Origin: Saccoglossus kowalevskii
Taxonomy: Eukaryota > Hemichordata > Enteropneusta > Harrimaniidae
Length of the DNA stretch: 31,341 bases
Assembly (NCBI RefSeq): GCF_000003605.2
Contig: NW_003149767.1
Span: 16,457-47,797 of the forward strand
Direction: 5' to 3'
Of the stretch, positions 17,668-29,128 are shown piece after piece (positions within the stretch are counted from its first letter, which is position 1; each line of letters opens with the position of its first letter). The notes under the pieces were generated by a model. That model had not been told where the DNA came from. It made no database searches and worked only from the letters and a program-made list of their open reading frames with translations. Both the position numbers and the translations under genes were made by a program.

Positions 17668-20600
17668 CTGAAAAATGACAATAGTTGTTTATATCACTTG
17701 CCATGATTTTAATTTAAATAAAATATTACACACACACATTTACATATGGTGATATGAAAATGTTCATTTTGCCAATGAATTTACGTATAGTCTGTTTTAT
17801 TTGTTGTATAGTATTATATTTACTGTGAGTCGTTTAAATTTCGCTGTGAGGATTTTTGCGAAAATTACTTACACCTCAGATATTAATAATAGTAGTAGAC
17901 ATAATTTAATGGTAAAAGAGTCATTTGAAAAGTAGAAATAGTGCACACATTTATGCGTTTTATTAAAAGGGATTTACGGAATAGAAGATGGTTATATTAG
18001 AATTGACTCTATTAACTTACTGCGAGCGAATTCTTGTTCAATTAACGACCATACGTAGTTATCTTCTTTGTACTGCGCAATGTCATGTGATGGTGGGATG
18101 ATGTCATCGCGCGTAAAGACGCGAACTTCGCGTCGTAAAAGCGGCAATATTGACTAAAAGGAGGAAAAAAACAGTTTGACTTAATTAATACTTCTGCCCA
18201 CGATGACATGCGTCTCAATTATACTATTCGGCAATACGTTTTGGTCTCCTTGGTCTTTTTCCATTGACCTTATTATTATGATAGTATATTTAGAAGATGT
18301 CACGTGCACCACCACGTTACAGGGGATTTCGCGCTAACACCTCCATTTCGCGAATTTTTGTATTTTATTTGAACTACAAAAATAAATTAATCGCCCCGAC
18401 TGCGCCAGTCTACACGTGAGCCGAAGTTATTTTAAGTACTCTCTCACCTGTTGATAGAGTGGGTAAGCAACATACAAACAATTCAGACCACGTGATCTCA
18501 TAGCATTCGTCAGCGATTGGACAATGACACCCACACTGTTAGACAGTTTTCGTAATCTGTCCAGTACAGACGGACATAGCTCGGAATCCAAACCACGACC
18601 ACACATCCTAAAGAATTAACATTATTTTTTATAAGAATTAGAACCATGCCATGAACAAAATATATTATATATTTAATATTTTATTAATTTTTTGTATTAT
18701 ATCGAACTTTCAAATTAAACTTACGTTTCCCCTGTTCTGTTACGCCAATGCAGGACTGCAAACTCCCCTCCTTCACAAATCTGCCTTGTCAACTTGTTTG
18801 CTGCGTCTACGATATATGGCGCCCTCACGAAGTGGTGGTCAACTTTGTCGCACAAGTGTTGATTGCCCGGTAACTGTAGTTTGCGCATTTCGTACGGACT
18901 ACTGACTATGAGACACCTTGTGTTTTGTGATGCAGTAACTAAACTATCTGTGTCATTCGCGTACTCAGCAACGTCTCCTGCTTCGGGAAGAACCAAGCCA
19001 AACATATTCTGAAAAAGTTTCACATGTTTGGCATACAACTCCATAACTGGTGCTTTCTCAGTTTTGGGTCTTCGGAATAGTCTGCCCAGAATGACGTCAC
19101 CAGCCGTCAAATTATCGCCGCAATCACGCTGAAATTCGTCTGTAGTTGCTATTGGGAGCAGTTGGCGTAGTTTCACCAAGTCGAATGTATCAGTGAAGTT
19201 CCTAATTGCAGAAGAGTTGTCCTTCTGTGTTAGGTAATGCTTATGAAACGGCAGCAATACAATGCTGCGCCGTTGGTAGTATGCTAAACAGAGTGACATA
19301 CGAAAGCTATTGTACAACCAGTTTGGACCGCCTTCCGTGAAGAACAGGGGTAGTAAATATCTACGCCGCGTCTCTGCTAAATACGCAGACGTCGTATTTA
19401 CTGGATGGTACCGCGGAAGATCACTACTTGGCGCAAGCGACGAATTCCGTGCCTCGTCCCGTGAATAGCCACTGTTACCTTGCGCAAATGACGAAGTCGT
19501 TGATTGAAGATGACTGTTACCGCTATCAATTTGTGAAAACAAACTCACCGCATCTTGTTTTCCATCGTCACTGTGTTCATATAGCTTGTTGAAGGTCTAG
19601 AATACAAATAAATAAAAAAATATAACACCCAGGGCCTGTAGATTCATTTCGAAATATCCGAAAATATAAAGTTTAGCTCCCAGCACACACTGATTTCTAT
19701 TCTGATGGTATCGCGAATTAAAACACTAATTTACTTATTCTCTCCCGAGTTGGACATTTTGTAAATACTAATGTTGACTAATGTATTGGTAAACACATTT
19801 TTATTGACAAATACATTAGTCATATTTTGTTATTATTTACCAATTTCTTGGCCAAAAAGTTTGCCACCATTCAAAGATTCAGTGTTCAGTGCAACAATCC
19901 AAAATTTACAAACAGCAGCGGGTTTTTCAATGTTTTTATATTGAAACTATCACATGTAATAGCAACTCAATATGATGTAGAACACTTAAATGTTCTTGTC
20001 AGCAATGTTGACGTTACCACCCCCCTACAACATAAATACATACCAGGTATATATAACCAATTCCAACTTCCCATCAAATCTCCAAACTGATGTTCATCAA
20101 AATGCAAACCAGTTACCAGTTTGAAACAAAACCACAGCATGGTATAATAATGTATTTAATAGCTCAATGCAACTGACACCAATGCATATTATTCAAATCA
20201 TCTGTGAAACGAATCCGCCGTCCATATTCACTCAGTCACACTGCGGTTTACCGATCTAGATTTTTATCATGCGAGCACTGTCTACATTACGCCCAGAAAA
20301 GTCACCAAATGTGACTGAATACAAAGCCTGCTCTCAGCGGAATCTCTTAAATTATGTCGCGTTGTAGTAAATAATGTGATTCACATATTTCTAAGTAATC
20401 TGCGCTTGGCATTGTACTGTATTTCATGTTACCCGATGAGTACAAAAAATATAGTATATTTAAATTTATAATATATTTAACACTTGAGAGACGTTTTATC
20501 ACCAAATAAATTATCCCGTAATTTCGATGGTAATGAGATAAACGTGTATATTTTTCGAGTTCCTTACCTCTGATTCTGATTTGTTATTCGACGTATAACG

Positions 20601-20744
20601 TCTGTATTCTGACATCATTGGAATACCCCAATCATACTTTGTATAAGTATGAAATACCGAAAAGGTAACAACCAGGATTGCCAATATAAATATACGTTGT
20701 GCAACTTGCATTGTCGTTGTACATCCACATAACGGACTGCGCAT
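17537..20744 (-). CDS. O-fucosyltransferase-like type II membrane protein, five exons
   Basis: The minus-strand exons are 20744-20568, 19596-18725, 18607-18448, 18153-18021 and 17667-17537. All introns are GT..AG and phases match, giving 1473 nt: 490 residues and TGA. Residues ~12-34 (MQVAQRIFILAILVVTFSVF) are a signal anchor, followed by a Ser/Asn-rich stem. The glycosyltransferase domain starts near residue 148 with GGPNWLYNSFRMSLCLAYYQ and IVLLPFH, like the GxxNQRxSF..A..L..RTLVLPPF motif of GDP-fucose protein O-fucosyltransferases. HWR at 342-344 corresponds to the H-x-R motif of that fold. The C-terminus has LYVAYPLYQQS, DNYVWSLIEQEF and SNWSQLVIYGR, like the R/S-rich acceptor end of the family. 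Seven N-X-S/T sequons fit a luminal domain. Likely role: transferring fucose in the ER or Golgi; acceptor unknown. It could also be a non-catalytic relative. Confidence 0.88.
18021..18153 (-). CDS. Exon 4 of O-fucosyltransferase-like gene
   Basis: The acceptor is CCTCCTTTTAG and the donor is CGCA|GTAAGT. It reads SILPLLRREVRVFTRDDIIP, then YKEDNYVWSLIEQEFA. D..Y..SL.EQE matches the conserved segment just before the final motif in this family. Confidence 0.87.
18448..18607 (-). CDS. Exon 3 of O-fucosyltransferase-like gene
   Basis: The acceptor is TTAATTCTTTAG and the donor is CAACAG|GTGAGA. It completes a Thr codon and reads MCGRGLDSELCPSVLDRLRK to LNCLYVAYPLYQQ. YVA.PL..Q is the conserved YlATp-type strand. 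Confidence 0.87.
18725..19596 (-). CDS. Exon 2 of O-fucosyltransferase-like gene (stem and N-terminal half of catalytic domain)
   Basis: The acceptor is TTTGTATTCTAG and the donor is GAAAC|GTAAGT. At 872 nt it is the largest exon here. It encodes the Ser/Asn-rich stem, the nucleotide-sugar-binding start (GGPNWLYNSF) and ends with VLHWRNRTGE. The 275-codon open stretch starting at the internal GTG (19548) is only part of it; the upstream 16 codons of the exon continue the same frame. Confidence 0.92.
19776..19821. repeat. Perfect 12-bp inverted repeat
   Basis: GACTAATGTATT at 19776-19787 is mirrored by AATACATTAGTC at 19810-19821, with partial pairing continuing inwards (GGTAAAC against TTGACA). 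It lies in intron 1 of the fucosyltransferase-like gene. It may be the tip of a small foldback element. Confidence 0.7.
20568..20744 (-). CDS. Exon 1 of O-fucosyltransferase-like gene (signal anchor)
   Basis: The donor is TCAGAG|GTAAGG after exactly 59 codons. It encodes a short N-terminus, a hydrophobic anchor (RIFILAILVVTFSVF) and an aromatic/charged start of the stem. Two starts are possible: ATG at 20744, and ATG at 20711, which would place the anchor right after MQVAQR, as is usual in Golgi type II enzymes. I favour 20711 because the first ATG sits in an NRF1-type site. Confidence 0.82.
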
Positions 20745-20748
20745 GCGC
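20739..20748. promoter_or_regulatory. NRF1-type palindrome GCGCATGCGC
   Basis: GCGCATGCGC is a perfect NRF1 consensus, common near transcription start sites of housekeeping genes lacking a TATA box. Here it contains the first ATG of the fucosyltransferase-like reading frame. This suggests that transcription starts close by and that the downstream ATG at 20711 may be the real start. Confidence 0.6.
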
Positions 20749-22750
20749 TCTTTCAGTTCCGTCGCCTTAGTTAGATGGCACGTTGGAAAATTTTATATTG
20801 TAGTTTATATATCGCTGCAACAAATTCGATATAAGCATTTCTCCCCCAGTGATGTTGAGGCGAGATAATTTAAAAACATAACCTGAGCACTGACATGCAG
20901 CGTTTCGTCGACATACAGCATCGTAAATAACAATATCGTTATCCCTCGCTAGGACAATCAGCTGGAAGAGTTTTACAAAATAGCAATGTGACAATAATTA
21001 ACGGTAGATTTAACATGAAGTATTACATGCGACAAAGTTCACGCGATATCACGCGAGAAACATATTATTTGCAAAGATGGATAAAACGCATAGACACATT
21101 TATACGTAATAATTTTACAATGACAAAAGTAATATACAAGCAATTTGAATAAATGGTACTTGAGAATGACGTACAGCTAAGCCACATTGTATCTGTGTGA
21201 TGCTTTGTTTTTAGCGACAATTCTCTCTAGTTAGTTAAATAATGTAGGTATTAATTAAAATGAACCTTGCTTCCTTAATTTTTTTTAAAAAATGCATGGA
21301 AATACGTACAAACAATGAATATTGTGAACGCTGTATTAGTAGGAAATTTGAAATACGACCAACCATAAGGCGATAGTAATGGCGATACATATATGTGGGA
21401 TAATTGTCTGTCATCGTCGAGTTGTAGTTCTTTACGTCGCATATAATTGGTGTGACTATATATATGTATATACATTATTATATTGAAGCAAATTCGAGCA
21501 TGCATAATATTCTATCCCTGCATCAATTTATGTTTTCTTTATTTATTTCTGTGTCAGCTGGTTGAGTTTGTTAACATGAAGGAGACTGATATGAAAACAA
21601 AATAAAGCCCACAAGGAACAGAGAACCCACGCTGCCACATTACACAAATTTTATATTATTTTCGAGTCTAGAAAGAATCTGGGATAGTAAGAGCGGTAAA
21701 GGTAAAATTGGAAAAAAATCAAACCTGTGGAGAGAAACATTCGACAACATAAAACAATGACATTAAAAATAAAACACTTTACGTAACACGTCACACTGGA
21801 AAAGAATCATATGACGAAAACAAATAATGTACAGTTTTTCACCATCACCTCAAAGTTGATAGTGATCAATCCCTGAACTAAAACAAAAAGTTCATGTTTT
21901 TGAATATGGTTAAAGGATTATATTAAGTGACATGTAGCATATTGGTCGGGATTATATAAATACCAGTGTTTGGATTAGTACAATCAATACAACTACATCG
22001 CACTTGTATATAGTGTAATTAATCCGTGACAACGTTAATAATGACTGGGATCCCACGACACGTCAAGCGTGTTCTTCCCTTTCATACACGTTGTATACAA
22101 TAACAACGCCATCTTAAGTAATTACAAATACTACCCACAATACGTAGCACATACCTATATATAGTGTTGTATCTTTGTCTGTACATAAACACTGTAATAA
22201 ACTTATGATAGATGGGTGATGATAGTCGTAAGATGGGGGCTATAAAATATATCAGTACTAAATAATTGTTGATAAAAATATAGATTAACCCTTATATCCG
22301 TACATTGCTTTAGGTAAGTGTGTGGTGGTGGAGGTGGTGCTTGGACATGAATAGAGTATATTCTGCTTCCATTAGTCGCATTGGGCGAGTTAATTGGCAA
22401 TGACCCATATAGTGTGGTATACCATAATCATTGAATATGTTTCTAAAATAATTTTAATGAAATGGATAACATTTTATAAATGCAGTTAATGCGCTGAGCA
22501 ATTGTACCGTTAATAATAGAAGAGTAAACAGCTGGCTTGGGTTATATGTGTTATACCGTTGCTAGAGGGCGGCGGTGTGAATGTTTAATTAGAGGTTTTG
22601 TATCAGTATGTATTGATGTCAACGATGAAAGCGATGATGACCTTTGTAGATACGAAAGTCAATTATTCCAAAACTAAAGTGCTCATACGGTGAGACAGAG
22701 GAATTAATACGCAACTACATGAATATTGGAACCCGACAGCACTGTCTCGT

Positions 22751-22754
<4 letters not shown>
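20749..22754. other. Upstream / intergenic DNA
   Basis: Presumed promoter and 5' flank of the fucosyltransferase-like gene, followed by AT-rich DNA. ORFs up to 76 codons occur on the minus strand without family features. No exon, tRNA or clear transposon end was recognised. Confidence 0.5.

Positions 22755-22809
<55 letters not shown>
22755..22809 (+). repeat. Dinucleotide microsatellite (TA)n
   Basis: About 27 uninterrupted TA units. It can extrude as a cruciform and is likely to be length-polymorphic. Confidence 0.97.
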
Positions 22810-22811
<2 letters not shown>

Positions 22812-24179
22812 GTTTAATTTTTTTAAAAGATTCCTCTCAGTAGTAAATAACGCCCTCACTCAGCAATATTTAGAATGAGTGGTTGGTCAAAAGCAGGTGC
22901 ATCTAATGGCTAAGCTTGTTGTACATAGATGCAGATGAGTATAGGAACCATTAATGCTGTAGGGTGTACTGGGAGGGGTGGAGGATTTCATGTTTGTAAT
23001 GACTGGTTGTAATGCGCTGTCTCGTTGTTTTCAAGATGCAGCCTGATATTTGTTGCTTTCTTGGTTGTTCAATTATGACTAAAATTTAGGTGGAAGATGT
23101 GTTTATTGTTTGTTGAGTCATTGTTTAGACACCCTGCAGCTTGAAATGGTATGGTCCAAATCCAAATTCGATATGGCGGTGTTGAATATCTGTGCGACAT
23201 GGCGGTGTCGTCTAAAAACATGGCATCAAAATGATTTCTGTTTATTTATTTACTGTTGTAGATCCTGAGAACTAGCCATTAAATATGATGTCGGGAATAA
23301 ATGGTATTCTGAAAAAGCTTTATTTATTATTGCTGGCAATATTCGAGTATGAATTGGAAGCAAACTGTGACACCAAATCTAGTCGTTCTATTGTTATGCT
23401 TCTAAAATATTTTTTTTTCAAATGTCTTGAAACAGATTCAAATATAAGGATATGGATTGTAAAATATTAAGATTATATAGTGTCCAACACATTAATTTGT
23501 AAATGGTAAATTTATTTTAAAGAATTCAGTGGCAATATTATATTATAAATTAAAATAAATTAAATAGAAATATTATGTGTATTTTTGTGGAAACTTGGCT
23601 GGCCCACTCAAAAATATAAAGAAGTGAGGTCTGTAGTTCTTTTTTTTTTAATTTTTTTATTTGTGAAAAAAATGGTATTTTACAGAGTGTAAACAATAAA
23701 ACACCAACGGCATGTCTATTCTCTTGCTTGAGTGTGAAAGTACATGGTTTAGTGACTACCTCTTATGTTTTTAAATTTTAGAATTTCTTTTATTTGGGAA
23801 GGTTCTTCTATAAAAATAGAACAGATATATATATACCATTTACAGAGGGCCTGCTTACACAATCATTATACACTAGACAAATATGGAGATAATTACATTT
23901 GAATTGTGTTTGAGTAAAAATAATAGGTAAATTAATAGATGTAATTATATTATTTTAATAATATATTATACAATCATACAAATAACTGATTTAAATTACA
24001 TGCTAAGAATATTTATAAAGTAATATTTTTTTTTCAAAATATTTGATCAATGTACGCATGGTATACTCAATTTCTTCCAACGCGTTCTGGTTGTAACGTG
24101 TTCGCAGTTGTATATCCATCAATACAATTACAGACATAACCATATATGGACTATTATTCGGTTAAGGTTTATTAACATG
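22810..24179. other. AT-rich intergenic DNA
   Basis: No gene was recognised. From about 23480 to 24040 the sequence is extremely AT-rich with many short A/T runs. Two ATGGCGGTGT words sit near 23173 and 23198, without supporting context. Confidence 0.5.
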
Positions 24180-24720
24180 GGATGTAACATTGGCGAACTT
24201 GACATGAACCATCTTATGCATGCTGACGACATGGTTGTACGGAATCCTTCTATTTGAGGATTAGCTTCTGAAATAAATAAATGTGAGGCACGTGGCACTG
24301 CCAATGATACTTTTTTGTCTTTAGTGTACATTTATGTTCATCTGCTTAATATTGTCTCGGGTCACACATACGTTGGTTATACGTTATCTGATTCTTCCGG
24401 CTATAGCCTGGCTATTAAACGTCGACCAAAAAGTCTTTATGTGAGGGCAAACATTGCAATCAAGAAATTTGGTAATTGCATGTGAACTAAAGTATCATTA
24501 TTTTCTTCTTTTTGCCCGAATTTGTATTGCTCCCAATTATGGTCACAACACAATTGTAAATCGTTGAATACGTTAAGATTAGCTTATGATAATTCATTCC
24601 TCATATTAATGCGGCAAAGCTTATTGTACATTGTTTTAACCTACTGCGTACCAGCTATATTTCATGTCATGCTCTGACGTACGTACTATTTCAAAAATAG
24701 ATTTCGTGCATTGGAACTTA
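24180..24720 (+). mobile_element. Decayed LINE reverse transcriptase fragment
   Basis: The plus strand reads GCNIGELDMNHLMHADDMVV, i.e. the reverse transcriptase block with the YADD catalytic box changed to HADD, then a stop and GLASEINKCEARG. After frameshifts, shorter pieces such as IRKFGNC-like, APNYGHN and NTLRLAYDNSF-like text follow the order found beyond the catalytic box in CR1/Rex-type non-LTR elements. It has several stops and shifts, so it is inactive. Endonuclease and 3' end are not visible. Confidence 0.65.
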
Positions 24721-25599
24721 TTATAGTATTAATGTTGTGTTTTTGTTTTGTTTTGTTGTACTATGTATTATATTTGGGATCATATATATGTTAAAATAAA
24801 TGTAAACCAGTTCGCTAACACTTTGGGATTTCACAACTATCACGTTTATATTCCACACTGGCTAAATTTATTCATCCGTGTATGTCAATGCATCATTCTG
24901 ACATGGATTGCTGCACATGACAATGGATAAATGAAGACAATAACTAGGTACGCACTCCATATGCCGACATTTGATTCCATGTTCAGCTTAACTATATGTA
25001 CGTGTGTTTCAATGTCAATGCTGTCGATTGATAAGTGGTAGATGTAAATATACTCAATTCAATTCGCCTAGCATTTCAGCGGACTGAACACAAAGTACGA
25101 TAAACTCAGTGAACCATCTCGTGTAACGTGACCATACGCCCATACATATTTGCATAAATACACCTTATTTGTATAAATTCAATAATTTTATTATGTGTGA
25201 AGGTTAAAATAATATTTTTCTAATACAGGAAGGGTTGTTACATGTTTATTCGATTTCTGCATGATTTAATATTTATACAAAATGGCGGCCATAATTTGTG
25301 TAACTTTAATGTGCATCTCGTGTGCATACAGTGAATTCAGCTGGGAAATATCCTTATTTAAAAACATATAATTAGCATAAATTATAATAATAATCGGCAT
25401 TGTATAATAATCTAACAATCAGGCAATTTAAAAAAGACGAATTGTCTTTACCAGTCTAAAATGAAGATTCATCATTGGTGAATCAATATGATGACCAAAG
25501 ATCCATGCCGAACATAAAACCCGATAACTTCCACAAAACTTTGAAACATATCGAGACCTGTCGAGAAGAGCTAATTAACTTGATTTTACCTTTTTTCAG
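24721..25599. other. Intergenic DNA, nothing recognised
   Basis: AT-rich, with a 60-codon plus-strand ORF (24748-24930) that may be a further remnant of the LINE but has no diagnostic motif. No other feature is supported. Confidence 0.4.
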
Positions 25600-25955
25600 G
25601 AATATCCCTATCCTCCTCAAGACTGCTTCAAGGATACAACCGGGAATAGGGTCATGCTTCAAAGCCTAAGACTAAAGTTGTACAATTGCCACTCATAAAC
25701 ATGAAGCCTGCAAATCCCTATGATGTCAGCAGTGATAATTATAAAAGCCAAATATGTATCAAATTGGAAAACAAAGCCTTATTTAGTAATGTTATTCTGA
25801 TATTGGGTGGTAAGCATTTCTTGATGAGCTACTATGGGAACATTGGTACACTTATAATTGAAATATTATGTGTAGCGCATCTCTTCTGGAGGAGTACTGG
25901 AAATTTGAATGCTAGTGGAATAACTTCTGCGTTCTTTATTTCAGAACCACAATAA
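25600..25955 (+). pseudogene. Possible decayed CUB-like coding relic
   Basis: A strong acceptor (TTTTACCTTTTTTCAG) precedes 33 codons reading EYPYPPQDCFKDTTGNRVML, LRLKLYNCHS and TAA at 25696. After the stop another frame gives GNIGTLIIEI and NASGITSAFFIS before a second acceptor-like TTTATTTCAG. YP.PP..C, GNRV.L, and a final G.L.I....SG..A.F.I recall the strands of a CUB domain, but the key tryptophan and acidic residues are missing. There is no clean donor. This is weak and based on pattern only. Confidence 0.25.
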
Positions 25956-27130
25956 AGAGAACATGGCCGATCTCGTACATTTATTGGATGATATTTTCTA
26001 GAAAATCAACAACGACGAATATGACATTTTTCGAAGATGACCCTGATTTTTTTTGACGTTTCATCATAGCTTTCATATAGGACATCGTCAGCAGATATTA
26101 TTTTCAAAGTAATTAAAAGCGCAGCAGGATATTAAAATAGTGTAGAAGCCAAAAAAGAATTGTTCAATCCGAATAATACAAACATGATCATATAATTTGT
26201 CATTGGTGGTTTAATTTAGTAGTGTGGTAGCTTAGTTTTCATTAAGTTTCTAGTGGTGTTCTGTGATGCGATTTATTATTGCATCCCACAAAACTATCCA
26301 CGGATATATACCATACATACCTTTTTTGTAATAATCTCAGATTGACAGTTCTTCAATGCCTCACAAATAGTCTATATGAATCGTCGTCACTCGGTAATTT
26401 TTATAACATAACATAATGTGTGTTTTTTTTGTCGATTCACCTATTTATTTTAAGTGCTAAGTAATTTTCAAAATGCTGAACAAAGTTGAATGTTTGAAAA
26501 CCATTGCAGAAAGATGCATATTAATATTAATTTTGCAAATGCAGATCACTAATATACTTCGAGTAGACCATAAGTTTCCATAATGACCAATTGCATATTA
26601 GAAAGTGCGGTCATAATACTAGTCTATACCATATCAACATAATATTATATTTCAATCCATTCTAAATCTATTGTATATGTGACCATATGCCACTTGTTGC
26701 TGTTGACCTATTGACGAACGAACAAACAAACGACATCATTTACAAATTAATTTGATATACTCTATTGTCTCTTCTATAGACATAAGCGTCGCATTTGTTT
26801 TTTCAAAAAAGGACAAAATTTAGTCTTCACCCAACGAATAAGATATTATACTATCTAGCAGTTGTTGTTTTCAAGGCAACTTGATAATGAATTGCAATGT
26901 AACTGGTTCACTTGCTATTTTTATATTGATATATGTTATATGCAAATAAAGTGTAGCTTTCGTTGCATGATGAGTGTATATTGACTCGAAACATCCAGTA
27001 AACAGTCATTGATATAGGCTTGTACATCGTATTGTATATTAATACACATATATTTTATGCAGTGTACCTCTAGGTAGGATCAGCACATTATAAGCCATTA
27101 TTGACAGCATATATATTCGTGTTGTGCATA
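25956..27130. other. Intergenic DNA, nothing recognised
   Basis: Short coding-like snatches (ENMADLVHLLDDIF near 25962) are too brief to call. The rest is AT-rich with no repeat or RNA gene that I can identify. Confidence 0.4.
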
Positions 27131-27137
27131 AGGTTCG

Positions 27138-27905
27138 GCACTCGAAAAACAGTGGGCTTTGGAAAAATTTAATAAGTCGACATCAGAACAATTAGTATTA
27201 TCTGAAACGGAAGCAGGAGTGAAAAAAACTTCCGCTTTACAACATTTGATGGAGTGGAGTATAATTTACAAGAGTTGTGTATACATGCACGCAAGACTGC
27301 ACAAGTATAATGAACTTATCATTTACAATCACTGCTGATTTTCCTGGGAAATATTCCGAACTACGAGACAAGCTATTGACACGAATTGAAGCAGTTAATG
27401 TCGATGGAGCGGGGAGAGGAGGTTGCTACGTGATTAAAGAACAATGCATTATTTGTAATACAGAATTCATGTTTGTTGTATTATTATATTAAATAATTTA
27501 ATTTCGTGGGTAAGGGAAAGCACATATATTAGTAACATAGTAACATGGCTTTGCAACAAAAGTGCATATCATGTTTACATATAAGGGAAAACAGAAAATT
27601 TAATTGTTATTTTTTGTGATTTCGTTATTTAGTTTCACTATAAATTTGACATCATCACAACATTTGCCCCACAGATCAAAGCAATTTTGTTTACCAACAC
27701 ATTGGCTATAAGAGGAAGCAAAGAAGTATTGTAAACATCATAAACGAGCACATTGAACTATGGTACCCCGAATTTCTTTGATTTGGGCTAAGAACGTATG
27801 GCATTAACATCGATTTGAAGGATTCTTAGAATCGTGGTATTGTATGCGGGCTACTGGAAAATTATAATGGTGATCCTGATGATTATTTCAAGAAACTTAA
27901 TGGGG
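27138..27905 (+). pseudogene. Decayed von Willebrand factor type D (vWFD) domain
   Basis: Ordered fragments of one vWFD domain lie on the plus strand. Bases 27138-27221 give a coding-like leader (KQWALEKFNKSTSEQLVL). After a shift in an A7 run, 27230-27306 reads FRFTTFDGVEYNLQELC. Next come FTITADFPGKYSELRDKL and AVNVDG (27310-27410). After ~250 bp of AT-rich filler, IVNIINEHIEL, then GLRTYGINIDLKDS, a stop, and CGLLENYNGDPDDYFKKLNG at 27845-27903. TFDG.xY, VNGE-like and CGLxxNYNGDP are the hallmarks of vWFD. At least three stops and two frameshifts make it a pseudogene or a lost exon cluster. Such domains occur in mucin-like, zonadhesin-like and vitellogenin-like proteins; which parent is unknown. 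Confidence 0.7.
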
Positions 27906-28322
27906 GAATATTTATTAACTAGGGGAGAGTTTAACGGTACCTGAAATGCTAGTTGTGAGTTTATAGACTCTCATTACCAATTTAAGTTCCTATGCAACTA
28001 ACTTCAATCTAAAGGATAATATTAAAAAAAATATATTCAGACAAAGAAATGACTAAAGTCAACTGAACAGTTGCGTCTCGCAATCAGGGTGTCGTTGTGC
28101 GCGTCGTTCAGTTGTTATGGTATGAAGAGTCGTACACACTCGTAGTTTTTCTCCAAACATTACCTCGAATATAGTAAATAGAAAGAAGGAAATAAAGGAG
28201 TGAACTTATCTAGTGAGATAATTATGAAACCATGAACCAATTATTAAGACGATTGAAAAACAACATAAGTTTATTTCTTCTTTTTTCCCAGCTGTGGTTA
28301 CTAACTAATGGTGTAAACAAAT

Positions 28323-29128
28323 CAACCTTTCAGTGCGATCAAGATTGGTCAAATATTTACCATCAGCCAATTCTGCAGGTTTAGACATAGACTCAGCATC
28401 AAAAATAATGATTTCATTAAGCCTTCTGGAAGTTCAGATAAATAACTTCTGTCAGGCTTCTTAGTAAGCACAAATATTGAGCAGTATGGTAAATCGGACC
28501 GTCCAACTACCATTGTGCATACTTCAGTTACCACAGCATTACATACACATTGTAAAATGGGTACTCTATACTATAATGAACATCATCTTTCGAACATGAC
28601 TGGTACTGTGTGGCAGCATACGCTCTCAATACCTGTTGCATTTTTTTGATCTGATGATCAATAAGTTCATGGCTCAAATCCACATCCTGAATGGTTTATT
28701 TCCATTGACATGAGGGGACTAATTTTATCAAGTCACCATTCATGTGTTCTCGGCCCACCATGTAAGTATACCAAGCAATCAAGTAGGCACACAAATGGTT
28801 GTATACAGTAGCGTAGATGAAGTGCCACTTTGCAGGTTTCCTCCAATCTTTGTCACAGGTAAATAATGTATATGTGCCCGTAACTTAAGGATTGGTGATC
28901 TCTTTCGTCTATAGCTTTTGTAAGAATGTCATTAGACCTTTAACTATTCTCCAATACAACAACAACAAAAATGAGAAAAATACCAAGTTTGTGGAGCATG
29001 GACGCCATCAAAATTTTCACATAGGCCGTTTGTTTGTAAGTCATATGGCGTTGTGATGAGCCATTTAAGTGCCAGGTGTCTGCTAACCGTAAGAGGTCTT
29101 GTTTTGGGCTAGCGAATTGCATAATCAA
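28323..29128 (-). pseudogene. Decayed coding stretch, family not recognised
   Basis: Minus-strand fragments look protein-like over about 800 bp. In order: FASPKQDLLRLADTWHLNG and AYVKILMASMLHKLG (29110-28980); DKDWRKPAKWHFIYATVY to WYTYMVGREHMNGDLI and a TAA at 28698; TIQDVDLSHELIDHQIKKMQ to YSIEYPFYNVYVM; then, shifted, VGRSDLPYCSIFVLTKK and LSELPEG; and shifted again, EIIIFDAESMSKPAELADG. The codon-like texture with several shifts and stops suggests an old gene or transposon ORF. It may include unannotated introns. No function is proposed. Confidence 0.4.

Noticed and set aside
18651-18905. Plus-strand ORF opposite the fucosyltransferase-like exon
   Set aside because: Antisense shadow of the coding exon ending at 18725.
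19827-20090. 87-codon plus-strand ORF in intron 1 of the fucosyltransferase-like gene
   Set aside because: No domain, and low-complexity AT-driven composition; an open frame of this length is expected in such DNA.
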